This document shows positions 36,446 to 47,400 of a stretch of 64,000 bases of DNA, piece by piece. The notes under the pieces are model-generated. The model did no database searches. It was not told where the DNA came from and was given only the letters and a program-made list of their open reading frames with translations. Position numbers and translations under genes: made by a program. Every line of letters begins with the position of its first letter. Within the stretch, counting starts at the first letter, position 1. The DNA comes from Zygnema cylindricum. Lineage: Eukaryota; Streptophyta; Zygnematophyceae; Zygnematales; Zygnemataceae. The stretch spans positions 126,001 to 190,000 of the forward strand of contig JBBHKE010003308.1 in the NCBI GenBank assembly GCA_037447655.1, read 5' to 3'.

Positions 36446-36858
36446 CTATCTCGCGTATCGAGGACGTTTTCAGAGCCTCGATACAAATTCGGGACTTGAA
36501 CGAGTATTGTCAGATTCTCAGAAACCCCGTATCGTGTATCGTCAAATGAGCCTCGATGCTGCACACTAAAAATTAGTGGTGTGTTGTTCTTATTTTGTAG
36601 TTTGTGATTTTGTGTTTTGTCGGTTACAAGCATTTAATTTTAGGTCTTTGTGAAGACTTGCCGGAGTAACGACGATGCTTAACTTACCTTCAATCTTATC
36701 GGACGGCCCCAACTGAAAATTGTTACAAATTATGACTTCCGCTGCAATTACTCGTACGTTATGTTAATTAAAAAAAAAATACAAATGTGGATTCGATTTT
36801 TTTTAATGTATATTGAATTAGAAAACAATTTTTTACAAAAGTAAACTAAATTTATAAG

Positions 36859-36957
36859 TTCCCCTGCTGGTAGTTTTTCAGTTTCTGCCATGCCACCCCT
36901 TTTGTACCCCCGGACTCAGATGGTTTACCATCGTGCTTTTTAATTTATCCTGCGTCT
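36859..36957 (+). repeat. LINE 3'-tail fragment
   Basis: Nearly identical to 7533-7629 (CCCCTGCTGGTAGTTTTTCAG to TTTAATTTATCCTGCGT), with only a few differences. It looks like a very short 5'-truncated insertion. Confidence 0.7.
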
Positions 36958-38270
36958 TTACGAATTTATAAGTTCAAATCACTTTCTTTACCTCTACTCT
37001 ACACTAATTTACGTCTTACATCCATAATTTTGTCCACTCTATTTCCTTAAAAGTCAAAATAATGAAAATATATATCTTTTGTTTATTTGAAAACATACCA
37101 CTTTATGAGGACGATATCACTCTTTTTTTGTTTTATAGTCGACAGAGTTTTAACCTAGCTTTGAGTTTTGTTCCGTATTATGAGAATTTTAATAACGCTT
37201 AACTCATGAAAGCGGATACAAAAACTGCGGTGTTATTGCCAATAAAACACCGATAATATCAGTTTTATATCGCGATAACACCGATGTTGATAACTATCGG
37301 CGATAACTGTACAGTTCTTACCGTACAACTGTACGGTGTATACCGTCGTACTGAACCACCGTTATTCCGTTACACAGAGTACGGAACATGTTGTTACACG
37401 TGGCATGCCACGCATGTACAGTGAAAAATACAATACAGTATGTTATAAAGTATACTATATAGCGTACTATATTTTTTCCACTTATCGCCGAAAAGGAATT
37501 TGCTGGTCTCTGAGCGATATATCAGAACCCTTGACCGTTCGATAACCGATAACTCGGTGTTATCGCGATAAATTTCTTGCCGCTACACAACACTAATACA
37601 CACATTACGTTTTACAATAAAATGTACAAAAGGCTGGACTCCATTGGCTTATAAGCGCCTATTTTAGGTTTTTTGGCGCGGAAACAATTGGACACACTAT
37701 ATTTTGTCATCCTGTACAGTACATACACGATGCAGCTATTTCAAGCATAGTACACATACTACACATATATTTCGTGCATTCTACGCATAATAGGAGAAAA
37801 ATACAATAACATTTCCGATTGCTTTCACACATTAAACCTACGATTCAGAGAACCCAGGGATATACTGCTCTTATTGCTAATTTGTTCAATTGTTCAAGGA
37901 GCAACTTTTTTTTTTTTCTTTTTTAGTGCCTCACCTTCCACTATTTTTAACTACTTGCAACTGACCAACCAATTTTTGCAAGTCTCTTTTAGACACAAAG
38001 TTGTTTAATTGACTGTAGTAAACTTGTTCGTGCACAAATCTTAAAGAAACTGCCTTCAAATGCCTCCCACGTTTCCAATATCAGCTGAAAGGTAATAAGA
38101 GACGAGCATTTTCTTTAATTAGACATGTACATTGAGAACATAGGGAGGGAAAAATAGGATGAAAAGGAAAGGAATAGGAAAGAAAACGGAAAAAGGGAAA
38201 GGAATGGGATGAATAGGTGAAAGTTGAGAGTTTGAGAGGCGAGAGTGGATTCCTTCCATCAGTTGTTCAT

Positions 38271-39360
38271 GTTGAAATTTATGTATTTTCAAGGTCTGTG
38301 TTGGAAAAATAAATAGAGTGTTGAAAAGAGGTGACTAATAGTTCACTTCTATATTTTAGTTAGAATGTGAAGAGAGAGTAAGAGAGGACCAAAGGCACGC
38401 CATGGTTGCCGCATCATCTAGGAGGAAGAATGAATTAGAAAGTATTTTACTAGTTTTAGCAAAATACTGCCGCCGGCCGGATTTGTTCCGGGGTCTATAG
38501 GCTACTAAATAGACCAACGTCTTATCCATTAAGTTACTTATGAAAAGATACATGTGACGGGTTTCATAAATATATAAACAATAACAAAACAGCTAATTAA
38601 CAGCAGACTAACCAAAATGAGCAATTTCTGCATGTACGCGAATATGAACCGTGTAAAATATGTTTTGATCGGACGGCCGGCATTATAGCCGCCACGCGAA
38701 GTGAGCTTTTTGGCGGCATACGGATATAGCGTCACGCGGTGCCACGTGGCGCCACATTATTTGATACCGGAGAAGATGGGAGGAGGAACCATGGCTTCCG
38801 ATATGACAGGTGTCACCTTATAGACCTTGTCGTACAATGGTTGTACAATAAGTACATCGCCCATTGTACCTTCTTGTACTTTATAGTGTTCCTATTGGAC
38901 TAGGGTTTAATAGTAGGTAGTCGTGAGTAGGCAGACCGAGATTTAGTAATATTTAGGTACCTCTCTCTCTAAGAGAGCTTGTAACTATAAAGGTCATCTT
39001 TGACCAGCCATAACTTAATGCTCGGGTGAGCAAATTCACTGATTCTTTTTGCTGCGGACTCAGGGGAGTCCAAGCTACACAAGGGTGTAGTCGGTCAAAG
39101 TCTTTGCGTGCCAGGGTGGCACTTATTCAGTGGGAAAGTCAAAGTGGGGAATATTGTCCAAAACACATATTGAAGCTTTGCATTTTGTGGTGGAACTGAG
39201 CACACAGAAGGTATTCTTTTCACAGGGGTGAAGGTATATTGGGGTTCTTATTGTCAAGGGATCATTTATTTGGGTTTATATCAACTTGGAGTCGGCACTA
39301 TCTAGATTAGCTTCTTTTGGATCTGCGAATTCTGTGGGCAATGGAGCCCATAGAATTTCA
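38271..39360 (+). repeat. 5' LTR
   Basis: 1090 bp. It carries a tRNA-like segment in antisense (38470-38539), the motif ACCAAAGGCACGCCATGG, and TTGTACAATGGTTGTACAA. Its last 20 bp include an ATG in frame with gag. Confidence 0.9.
38470..38539 (-). other. tRNA-like module in 5' LTR (B box damaged)
   Basis: The minus strand reads TAACTTAATGGATAAG (A-box-like). The B-box position reads GGAACAAATCC, differing at two bases from the intact form in the 3' LTR. Confidence 0.5.
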
Positions 39361-41365
39361 GGTTATGGGCCCACCATCTAGGGTGCCTATGTTCGATGGA
39401 ACAGACTTCACTTATTGGGAGTTTATTATGGAGGGATTGCTTTTCGAGAAGCACTTATGGGGAATTGTTTCGGGACATGTGAGATGTCCGCCACTTGGCT
39501 TTGGAGGAGCTTACTGTGGAGAACCATCTGAGGCTGCCCAGAATATCAACCGGAGTTCAGATGCAACGAAAGGTGAAGGAAAAAATATTGTGGTGGAAGG
39601 GGGAAAAGGGGAGAATGATAAAGGGACACTTATGGTGAGGGGAGCTATGCTCTTCGCCACAGCTCCACTTAGAGGGGTTGTAAGTAAAACTGAAGAAAAT
39701 GATAGTAAAATTTGGGAGTATAAAAACACTATAGCAAAACATCTCATACTTAGATATGTGTCTAAGTCCATAGCTATCACTCTTTTAAGTCATACTAAGT
39801 CTTCGGAAATATGGGAAACACTAAGGCAGATTTATAAGAGTGAGACTATTCAGAGGCAGCAGTTAGTAAAACAGGAAATAGAGGCCTATGTTTATAAAGG
39901 CGGTAATATGATAGAGTTTTGCAATGATATTGCTGCGTTATATGTTGAGCTTGCTAGTGCGGGGTATGTAGAATCTGAGGAGAGAAAGATCAATACACTA
40001 CTCATGAAACTCCCAGATGAGTACGAAAATATCATTAATCGTATGCAGGCAATGGATGGATCCTCATGGACTTGGAGCTTTACCATGGGGATAATTCTTG
40101 TGAGGGAAAGCACTTTGGAGCTTCGTAGGGGAAGTGAGAGGGTAACTGCCTTTACAGCTGGTGGTGATTGGCGGAAGCGTGATGAGAGGAACGGTGGTGA
40201 TTGGCGGAAGCGTGATGAGAGGAACATCGGTGACGAGCGGAAGCGTGATGAGAGGAAGAAAGACGAAGGTAAACCTTATCATAACTTTGGTGGAAAGAGA
40301 GGGAGAGGAAAAGAAAGGGGAGCTTTGAAAAAGGGTGTTTGCTTCTTTTGTAGGGAACCGGGTCATTATATAGAGGAATGCCCTTGTTTGGAAGAACTTA
40401 GAAGTTGGAATGTGGATGAGGAGGAAGAAAGGGAAGAGGATGAAGAGGATGAAGAAATTTTGGAGCTTCTTCACATCGGTAGAATAGAGAAGAGAGAGAA
40501 GTACACAGAAATTACACGGAAGCAACGATGTGCTTTTGGAGGTATAAGGGAAGTAAGAGGAAGGGAGGTACTTGAGGGAGTTAGAAATGATGAGGATGTG
40601 AAAGAGTGTAAAAAGTATGACTTAGAAATGAGAAAGTCAAATCTAGGATACATAAATGAAAAAGGGAAAAATAAAAATAATGAGGATAATTTTATAAATA
40701 TTTTGGAAATAGAAAACTGGTTGGAAAGGGAGACTTCAACGGATTTGGAGGAAAGGGGAGAAGTAAAACTAGAGGGGTTTTTAAAGGATAGGGGAGAAAA
40801 GAAATATTTAATGAAAAGTTTAGGGGAGGAGAAATACTTTTTGGGAATCATTATAGAAAGTGATAGTGGAAAGAATTCCATGGGAGAGAGTGAGGAAAAT
40901 TCAGAAAATGGGGTGAGTATCATGGATAAAAATATGAGCTCGGAAGATGTAGATTTTATGAGGAACTTAGTGGGGAATCTTGATATAACGATAAATATGG
41001 GGAGTAATGGGTTTGACATCACTAATGAGAGTGATGGCATTTATGAAGGTGTGCCTGTAAGAGGGTTAGCATCTGGGTGTGTGTTGCAGATTGGAGATGG
41101 GGCTGGCTGTTTGAATTGCAAGAGGGAAATTGGATTTAGTGAGGATGGAAAAGAAATGAGGTGGATAAAGTATTTTCTCGGATTTATGAAAAATGGCATG
41201 CAAAATAAATTTTGTGATGTAATTATTATTTCGGTTCATCTAACACACTTCTTTAAATACAAGGGTATTCACTTAGAGTTTAATGAGGAGAAAAGAAAGA
41301 AGAAAAGGAAAAAGAAGAAAAAAAAAAATTTGTGTTTAGTGGGAGTTGAAAAGAAAGTAGACTAG
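39317..41365 (+). CDS. Gag polyprotein with in-frame remnants of RT/RNase H
   Basis: This 682-codon ORF encodes a copia-type Gag that would package element RNA. The N-terminal part carries RVPMFDGTDFTYWEFIMEGL and the UBN2-like region (LRQIYKSETIQRQQLVKQE). A repeated RDERNGGDWRK segment precedes the CCHC zinc knuckle CFFCREPGHYIEEC at about residue 345. Downstream it is acidic and then holds decayed pol scraps, still open: KKYLMKSLGEEKYFLGIII resembles the RT LGE-KYFLGI block, ASGCVLQIGDGAG resembles RNase H SGYVFQLGGGA, and MRWIKYFLG with THFFKYKGIH resembles the RNase H end. Protease, integrase and the RT active site are absent. ATGs at 39317 and 39341 lie within the LTR; 39365 is the first outside it. 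The ORF ends in a Lys-rich tail. Confidence 0.85.
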   Translation: MDLRILWAMEPIEFQVMGPPSRVPMFDGTDFTYWEFIMEGLLFEKHLWGIVSGHVRCPPLGFGGAYCGEPSEAAQNINRSSDATKGEGKNIVVEGGKGENDKGTLMVRGAMLFATAPLRGVVSKTEENDSKIWEYKNTIAKHLILRYVSKSIAITLLSHTKSSEIWETLRQIYKSETIQRQQLVKQEIEAYVYKGGNMIEFCNDIAALYVELASAGYVESEERKINTLLMKLPDEYENIINRMQAMDGSSWTWSFTMGIILVRESTLELRRGSERVTAFTAGGDWRKRDERNGGDWRKRDERNIGDERKRDERKKDEGKPYHNFGGKRGRGKERGALKKGVCFFCREPGHYIEECPCLEELRSWNVDEEEEREEDEEDEEILELLHIGRIEKREKYTEITRKQRCAFGGIREVRGREVLEGVRNDEDVKECKKYDLEMRKSNLGYINEKGKNKNNEDNFINILEIENWLERETSTDLEERGEVKLEGFLKDRGEKKYLMKSLGEEKYFLGIIIESDSGKNSMGESEENSENGVSIMDKNMSSEDVDFMRNLVGNLDITINMGSNGFDITNESDGIYEGVPVRGLASGCVLQIGDGAGCLNCKREIGFSEDGKEMRWIKYFLGFMKNGMQNKFCDVIIISVHLTHFFKYKGIHLEFNEEKRKKKRKKKKKKNLCLVGVEKKVD

Positions 41366-41378
41366 AAAATAAGGGGAG

Positions 41379-42471
41379 TGTTGAAATTTATGTATTTTCT
41401 AGGTCTGTGTTGGAAAAATAAATAGAGTGTTGAAAAGAGGTGACTAATAGTTCACTTCTATATTTTAGTTAGAATGTGAAGAGAGAGTAAGAGAGGACCA
41501 AAGGCACGCCATGGTTGCCGCATCATCTAGAAGGAGGAAGAATGAATTAGAAAGTATTTTACTAGTTTTAGCAAAATACTGCCGCCGGCCGGATTTGAAC
41601 CGGGGTCTAAAGGCTACTAAATAGACCAACGTCTTATCCATTAAGTTACTTATGAAAAGATACATGTGACGGGTTTCATAAATATATAAACAATAACAAA
41701 CAGCTAATTAACAGCAGACTAACCAAAAGGAGCAATTTCTGCATGTACGCGAATCTGAACCGTGTAAAATATGTTTTGATCGGACGGCCGGCATTATAGC
41801 CGCCACGCGAAGTGAGCTTTTTGGCGGCATACGGATATAGCGTCACGCGGTGCCACGTGGCGCCACATTATTTGATACCGGAGAAGATGGGAGGAGGAAC
41901 CATGGCTTCCGATATGACAGGTCTCACCTTGTAGACCTTGTTGTACAATGGTTGTACAATAAGTACATCGCCCATTGTACCTTCTTGTACTTTATAGTGT
42001 TCCTATTGGACTAGGGTTTAATAGTAGGTAGTCGTGAGTAGGCAGACCGAGACTTAGTAATATTTAGGTACCTCTCTCTCTAAGAGAGCTTGTAACTATA
42101 AAGGTCATCTTTGACCAGCCATAACTTACTGCTCGGGTGAGCAAATTCACTGATTCTTTTTGCTGCGGACTCAGGGGAGTCCAAGCTACACAAGGGTGTA
42201 GTCGGTCAGAGTCTTTGCGTGCCAGGGTGGCACTTATTCAGTGGGAAAGTCAAAGTGGGGAATATTGTCCAAAACACATATTGAAGCTTTGCATTTTGTG
42301 GTGGAACTGAGCACACAGAAGGTATTCTTTTCACAGGGGTGAAGGTATATTGGGGTTCTTATTGTCAAGGGATCATTTATTTGGGTTTATATCAACTTGG
42401 AGTCGGCACTATCTAGATTAGCTTCTTTTGGATCTGCGAATTCTGTGGGCAATGGAGCCCATAGAATTTCA
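41379..42471 (+). repeat. 3' LTR
   Basis: 1093 bp, nearly identical to the 5' LTR. It is preceded directly by the polypurine tract and followed by the GTTCA target duplication. Confidence 0.9.
41582..41650 (-). other. tRNA-like module in 3' LTR (intact B box)
   Basis: The minus strand reads TAACTTAATGG (A box, one mismatch) and, about 45 bp on, GGTTCAAATCC (exact B-box match), with a CCGG/CCGG stem around a TTCAAAT loop. The acceptor and anticodon stems are not convincing. Confidence 0.55.
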
Positions 42472-42642
42472 GTTCAGTTTCCTTTCAACTTTCATTAGTT
42501 CCCATGTATTCCCATGGTTTACTATCGTGCTTTCTTACTAAAGTCGTAGGTAATTTTGTGTTCCATGTACACCTTTTCCAGTTTTATTTCGGCTTTTTGT
42601 TTCTTTTGTTTCCATGTACTCCAATGATTTACCATCAACTTA

Positions 42643-43347
42643 GGCCGGACTTCCATTAGCGAAAAAGTGGGGTTGTTTACTGGAGGCCGTACCGTTTTGT
42701 ACAAGTTCGTACCAATTTTTTTTTTCTTCAAGAAAAACATCTTTACTAAATAATCTCCAAGGTTATTGGCGTAAACATTGACCGTCGGATGCATTGCTTT
42801 TTTAATCCGAGACGCCACGTCGCAAGCCTTTCAGTGTGTGGCGAATGTCCTCAAAGAGGACACTTTGCACAGACCGAACGTGTAAAATTGGGCCACGTGG
42901 AAAAGAGAAAAAAAACCACGATGAACGCGTGGTTATATGGGTACAAGTCGTATAGGCCATGTGCCTTCCGCCAGGGTGGATGCAAATCCGCCGAAATTAT
43001 CCCGTCACGCTCCCACCATCAAAGTTTGCCGCCGCCTTTTTGTCGTCCCGTTTTGAAATTTTAGATAGTACATTATAAATTTATAATGCACTCTGTACGA
43101 GTCATTACTTACCTCCGCTGGTACAGATATTGCATTCAGACTTTGCCTTCGAAGATTCTTTGTAGATTTTCAGCATCGAATATTAGCCTACGTGTTAGCA
43201 TCGAATATTAGCCTACGTGTTACCAACCAGAATGAGGCACGCAAATAAAAAGTGGTTAACTGACGCGACCTAATGGAAGACAAGACAATCACGGCAATGA
43301 GGAAACGTATCCGTACATTTACTGAAACCGCTAATGGAAGTCCGGCC
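42643..43347. mobile_element. Harbinger-type MITE, 705 bp, TTA TSD
   Basis: The 19-bp perfect terminal inverted repeat GGCCGGACTTCCATTAGCG is flanked by TTA on both sides (42640-42642 and 43348-43350). The sub-terminal GTGGGGTTGTTTACTGGAGG matches the corresponding part of the 27532-28812 element, so the two are related subfamilies. A short tandem duplication (TAGCATCGAATATTAGCCTACG) occurs near 43190. Confidence 0.85.
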
Positions 43348-43350
43348 TTA

Positions 43351-44480
43351 TTATCTATTACACGCCACATTTAGTAAGACATTTACGTAACTTTTTATCC
43401 TTCTCCTTCTTTTTGACTCAATTAAACTGATTGTTTCTTTTATGGTGTACCATCGTGCTTTTTAACAAAGTCGGTAATTATTTCTTTTAGGCTTTCTTTT
43501 TTAGCTTATTGAAGCCAATCAGCTCTCCACGTGATTCATTAAATTTGTGGTCCCATTGCCTTTGGGTAATTACATTGATTATTTCATTTTTTCTTTCTCC
43601 TTGAGTGCAAATCATACAGTTCTATAGTACATGCATACGAATACACTAAAAATCATACTAAGACGAGCTAACTTTAATTTGCAGACCAGATTCCATTGAA
43701 GGTTCAATTCAACGAGTCCCTGTGGCTATTCCATGTAACCTTCTTCCATTAGTTCTCTGTTAAGAAAAGTTGTCTTTTAATCCGTTTTATGAAAAAAAAA
43801 GTTGAAAATTTGTGTACTGTTGGTAGAAATCCTTCAAAATCCGATCTAGTTTTCAAATTCTACTCCATCTACTAGCGTGGAGAGGATTAGGACGAGGACT
43901 GTTTTAGTCTTAGTACTTACAGTAAAATAATATACTATTAAATATACGGCCTAAATGACGTGGAATATTGCGAACTGTTAAAATAATAAGCGTTATAAAA
44001 AACAATTTGAATTAGTTAATTTATATTTATAAGAGAAAATGTAATCAGAAGGCAAAAAAAAGAACAGGCATTGGAATCGTGGTTAACAATAATAGTGTTT
44101 CACGGATAACAAACTACATACAACAAGAGTAAAAAACAAATCACAAATTGCAAATTGAGAATTGTTGAAGACCGGAAAAAAAAGAAAGGCTTTAGTGAAA
44201 AGACACCGAGATGGAAATGAATCGGGAAAATTCGTTAAGGCTTGTCTCAAGTTTTGACAAGAATAAAAAAACTCTAAAAACCTACTCTCTACATTCACAT
44301 AGACAATTTAACTAAATCAATGTACCTTTTTTTTTACTTTATTGCTAAAAAGATATACAAGCGTTTCGACTAAAGGAACCCACGAACGAGCCAATTATTC
44401 AAACTAAAGCTCAACTTTTCTGAAGGAAACCTCAAAAAAATAACTTTTCTGAAGAAAACCTGAAAAAAAAACTTTTCTAA
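43351..44480. other. 3' flank of AP4M, nothing recognised
   Basis: AT-rich DNA. A short GTGTACCATCGTGCTTTTTAA piece near 43446 resembles the LINE tail. No gene is seen. Confidence 0.4.
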
Positions 44481-47400
44481 TCATAACCTAATGACATAAG
44501 AATTGGCATGTGTGACGTAACGCACCCATCGATAAGGATTATAAGTTTTCGACTTTTTCATTATTTGCAAATAACGAACCTGTCACAAGCAAAAACACGA
44601 CCTTCAATTTTAGGGTTTTAGTTTTTAGGTTTTTAGGGTTTTAGAGTTTTACTCCAATCCCTAAAACTCAAAATTTTATCTTTAACTCATTAAAAAGAAA
44701 TAAAAATAACAACAACAACAACAAGAATTTACGACAACTTTCATACTCTTTATAGGAGACACCCATACCTGTAATCGAGAAGAATTGTACATAGGGATGG
44801 AAAATGTCATATTCACGGGCCCCGTTTCCTTCTTAACATTAGCTGTAGATAGATCACAACAACATATCAACATTAATATTTGGGTACAAATCTCATTCAA
44901 CCTCCTATTTCCTCTCCCATCTCTCCGCTTAAAAGGAGTCAGACGTTTTTTTTTTCCTTCTACCAGTCTCACTTAAAAGAAAGAGTCTTAAAAAGTCTTA
45001 AAGAGTCTTAAAAAGTCTTAAAAAAGTCTTAAAAGAAAGAGTCTTAAAAAAGTCTTAAAAAAGTCTTAAAAAAGGCTTTTGGGGTCTTAAAAGTCTCAAA
45101 CAACCAAGAATATGTTCGTCTCAACAAAGGTTTAACAAAAAGAAGGGAAAAAAAAAACAAAATACTCACCCAATCGTTCTTGAGACAAAGTAATCTTCGC
45201 CCGAAGTACATGCTCGGCTCCACCAGCCACCTGTCCAATCCAAAACATATACATAATTGTTATATTAGTCTTTTTTTTTTATTACAATAATTTTGGAAAC
45301 AATCCAAAAGGAATTTGACGCCATTCATAAATAAACAGACATAACTTGATAAAAAAGTAACACCTCTCCTAAGCAATACATTACTAATGTGTCCACGACT
45401 TTTAACTGGGCAGTTCTGCCATTTGCCAATTCCTTATGCAAGCTAATACCCATCTGAAAAAATAAATGTTTGTGTAAATAATGTAAGCAATTACCCATCT
45501 AAATTACATGCTCGTCTGAGCCATCTAGTTCCTATAACAAATGCTAATCTAAGCCACTACCCATCTAAACAAAATAAATATCCATGTTAACTCATGTACG
45601 GTATTAGGGCATGTCCCTATACAGCTCTAATTTTACCAATAACTTTGTCTTGTAGTGAGGATTCTTCCTACGCTAAATTTGGTCGTGGCCCTAGGTGGAG
45701 TTACAAACAAGTTATAGCCACATCATTAAAAGTTGTAACATTTGTAGACCAAGTGTGACCGTTTACGTTTGTAATTTTTCATGTAGCCATGGTAGAATTA
45801 TCAAAAACTCCTCCGCAGTTGGGCTCCAAAAAAGTTTCTAACTCTTAACGACAAGAGAAGGCACCTTTGCAAAATCCAAAATAGATATGCAGAAAAGGCG
45901 CTTCTGTGCCTCGGCCCCTGCGGTCTTCATTCAAACATTAATCGATTTCGGTTTTTTTGTTATTATTTTATGTCGCCTGACGTTCGTAAAAAGCAAAATA
46001 TGACATATTCTACTTCATCGTCAAGTATGTGAACAAACAAAAATTAGCAGTGGAAGGTGAATTTTCATTGGCGTATAAACTGTTTTCTCCTTCGTCAAAA
46101 AGAGGTAAAGGAACTTGCCAGCTCCTTCACAGATAAATAACCGTATGAGCTAGGATGATGAGGCGTTGGCTTCCATGTACAGTTTGTGAAGGAAAACATA
46201 AGACGACAAACAGACAGTATATACTAAGCGAGGAGATGACTTGTCATGACTCTCGAAAAACTCACGCATTCGTTGTACGCATTTATATTTTGCAAGGGAT
46301 ACAATATTGAACCTGGCCCAAAAAGCCAAAAGAAAAATGGCAAAATTGTATGCATACGGGCACGCCCTTGTCCGTCTAAGATAACCAGCTCACAAAAGCC
46401 GTTACCCATTTAAAATAATGTTTAAACATCTCAGGTTTGTAGAGAAACTTATGAGCAATCTCACCTTTTTCAAAGTCCATTCCAACAACTTAGTAGACTC
46501 TCGAAAATCAGTGGACTGCCCAACGGCTCCTTGCTCCAACTCACAGCTCACTCTACCATCCCAAAAAAAAAAGAGCAATAATAATCAATTCCTGGAACAC
46601 CTTCGTTCCTAAATATGAAAACAGTCATGTACACTAAGCAATAGTTAAGAATATGGTTTAAGGATTATATTTCAGTAAGGGATCACAGGAATTTAGTCTG
46701 TCTCTGCCAAACTAGATCGTATGTCTTAGGTATATCGAACAAAAACCACAAATTTACACCTTTTAAGCCCAATATCCAGGTACTATCATTATAAAAAAAC
46801 AGATGCTCCTCTATCCAGAAGTCAATGTTTATGATAACATCAGCCCAAACTGTAACTTAAAGAAAGGAAAAGATATTAGAAGAACATAGTTCATGGAAAA
46901 CGATCTCTTGGGATAAAAAAAGACCCCACCTGACAGTCGACTTTGGTACAGGTAGACAGAGAACTACACTATTTGCATTAGTAGAAGCGGGAAAATCGGC
47001 TCGAACCTTCAAAACCACCTCAACCTGTTGCCATGAAACCCTCACAGAACCACTTTCAGTACTGAATATAGTACGGAAAACAGTAAGAGTAAATACTGTA
47101 CAGAATACAGTGCCGAATATGATAAATAATCCAATACATAATTTAGTCCAGAATACAGTACATATGAATCCAGTACAGAATACAGTGCTGAATACAGTAA
47201 GGAATAAAGTACCAAAAGTAGTATAAAATACAGTAGTGAATACAGTAAGAATGCAGTACCGAAACCAATGTTTATTGGCCCCAACAGACCAATCTTTGTT
47301 GGTGAGAGCTTTGCTAAGGTAGGTGAAGAAACAGATAACATATGAAATGTCAACAACTAGAAAAAACCTTGTTAAAAAGCATCGATATTATTTTAACTAA

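Larger units (their letters stand above)
35417..37905. mobile_element. Fold-back element with ~690-bp inverted arms
   Basis: The left arm (about 35417-36112) and right arm (about 37225-37905) are inverted copies at high but imperfect identity. Both contain CTCCTTGAACAATTGAACAA at the outer end, CCAATGGAG with GGCGC/TTATAAGC inside, GGCATGCCA, and near the inner end TATCGCGATAACACCGA. The loop of about 1.1 kb holds a 226-bp MITE and a LINE tail fragment. There is no coding sequence. It may be a fold-back transposon or an inverted duplication. Confidence 0.75.
38271..42471 (+). mobile_element. Complete gag-only LTR retrotransposon (copia-derived)
   Basis: Two direct LTRs, 38271-39360 and 41379-42471, both start TGTTGAAATT and end AGAATTTCA. 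They differ at roughly a dozen positions plus small indels over 1.09 kb, so the insertion is young. The 5-bp target duplication GTTCA flanks both ends (38266-38270 and 42472-42476). A polypurine tract (AATAAGGGGAG) precedes the 3' LTR. Between them is one long ORF with gag and zinc knuckle and only scraps of pol. It fits the class of terminal-repeat retrotransposons with a GAG domain, mobilised in trans by a related autonomous copia element. The primer-binding site after the 5' LTR is not the usual plant initiator-Met match. Confidence 0.9.

Noticed and set aside
39511-41040. Minus-strand ORFs opposite the gag ORF
   Set aside because: They are antisense shadows of the A/G-rich gag coding strand and show Ser/Phe/Leu bias only.
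44604-44672. Telomere-fusion site (TTTAGGG repeats)
   Set aside because: Units are few, irregular and mixed in orientation, and lie inside an intron of an intact gene.
47042-47356. 104-codon minus-strand ORF rich in LYS
   Set aside because: It is the translation of the GAATACAGTA minisatellite within an AP4M intron.
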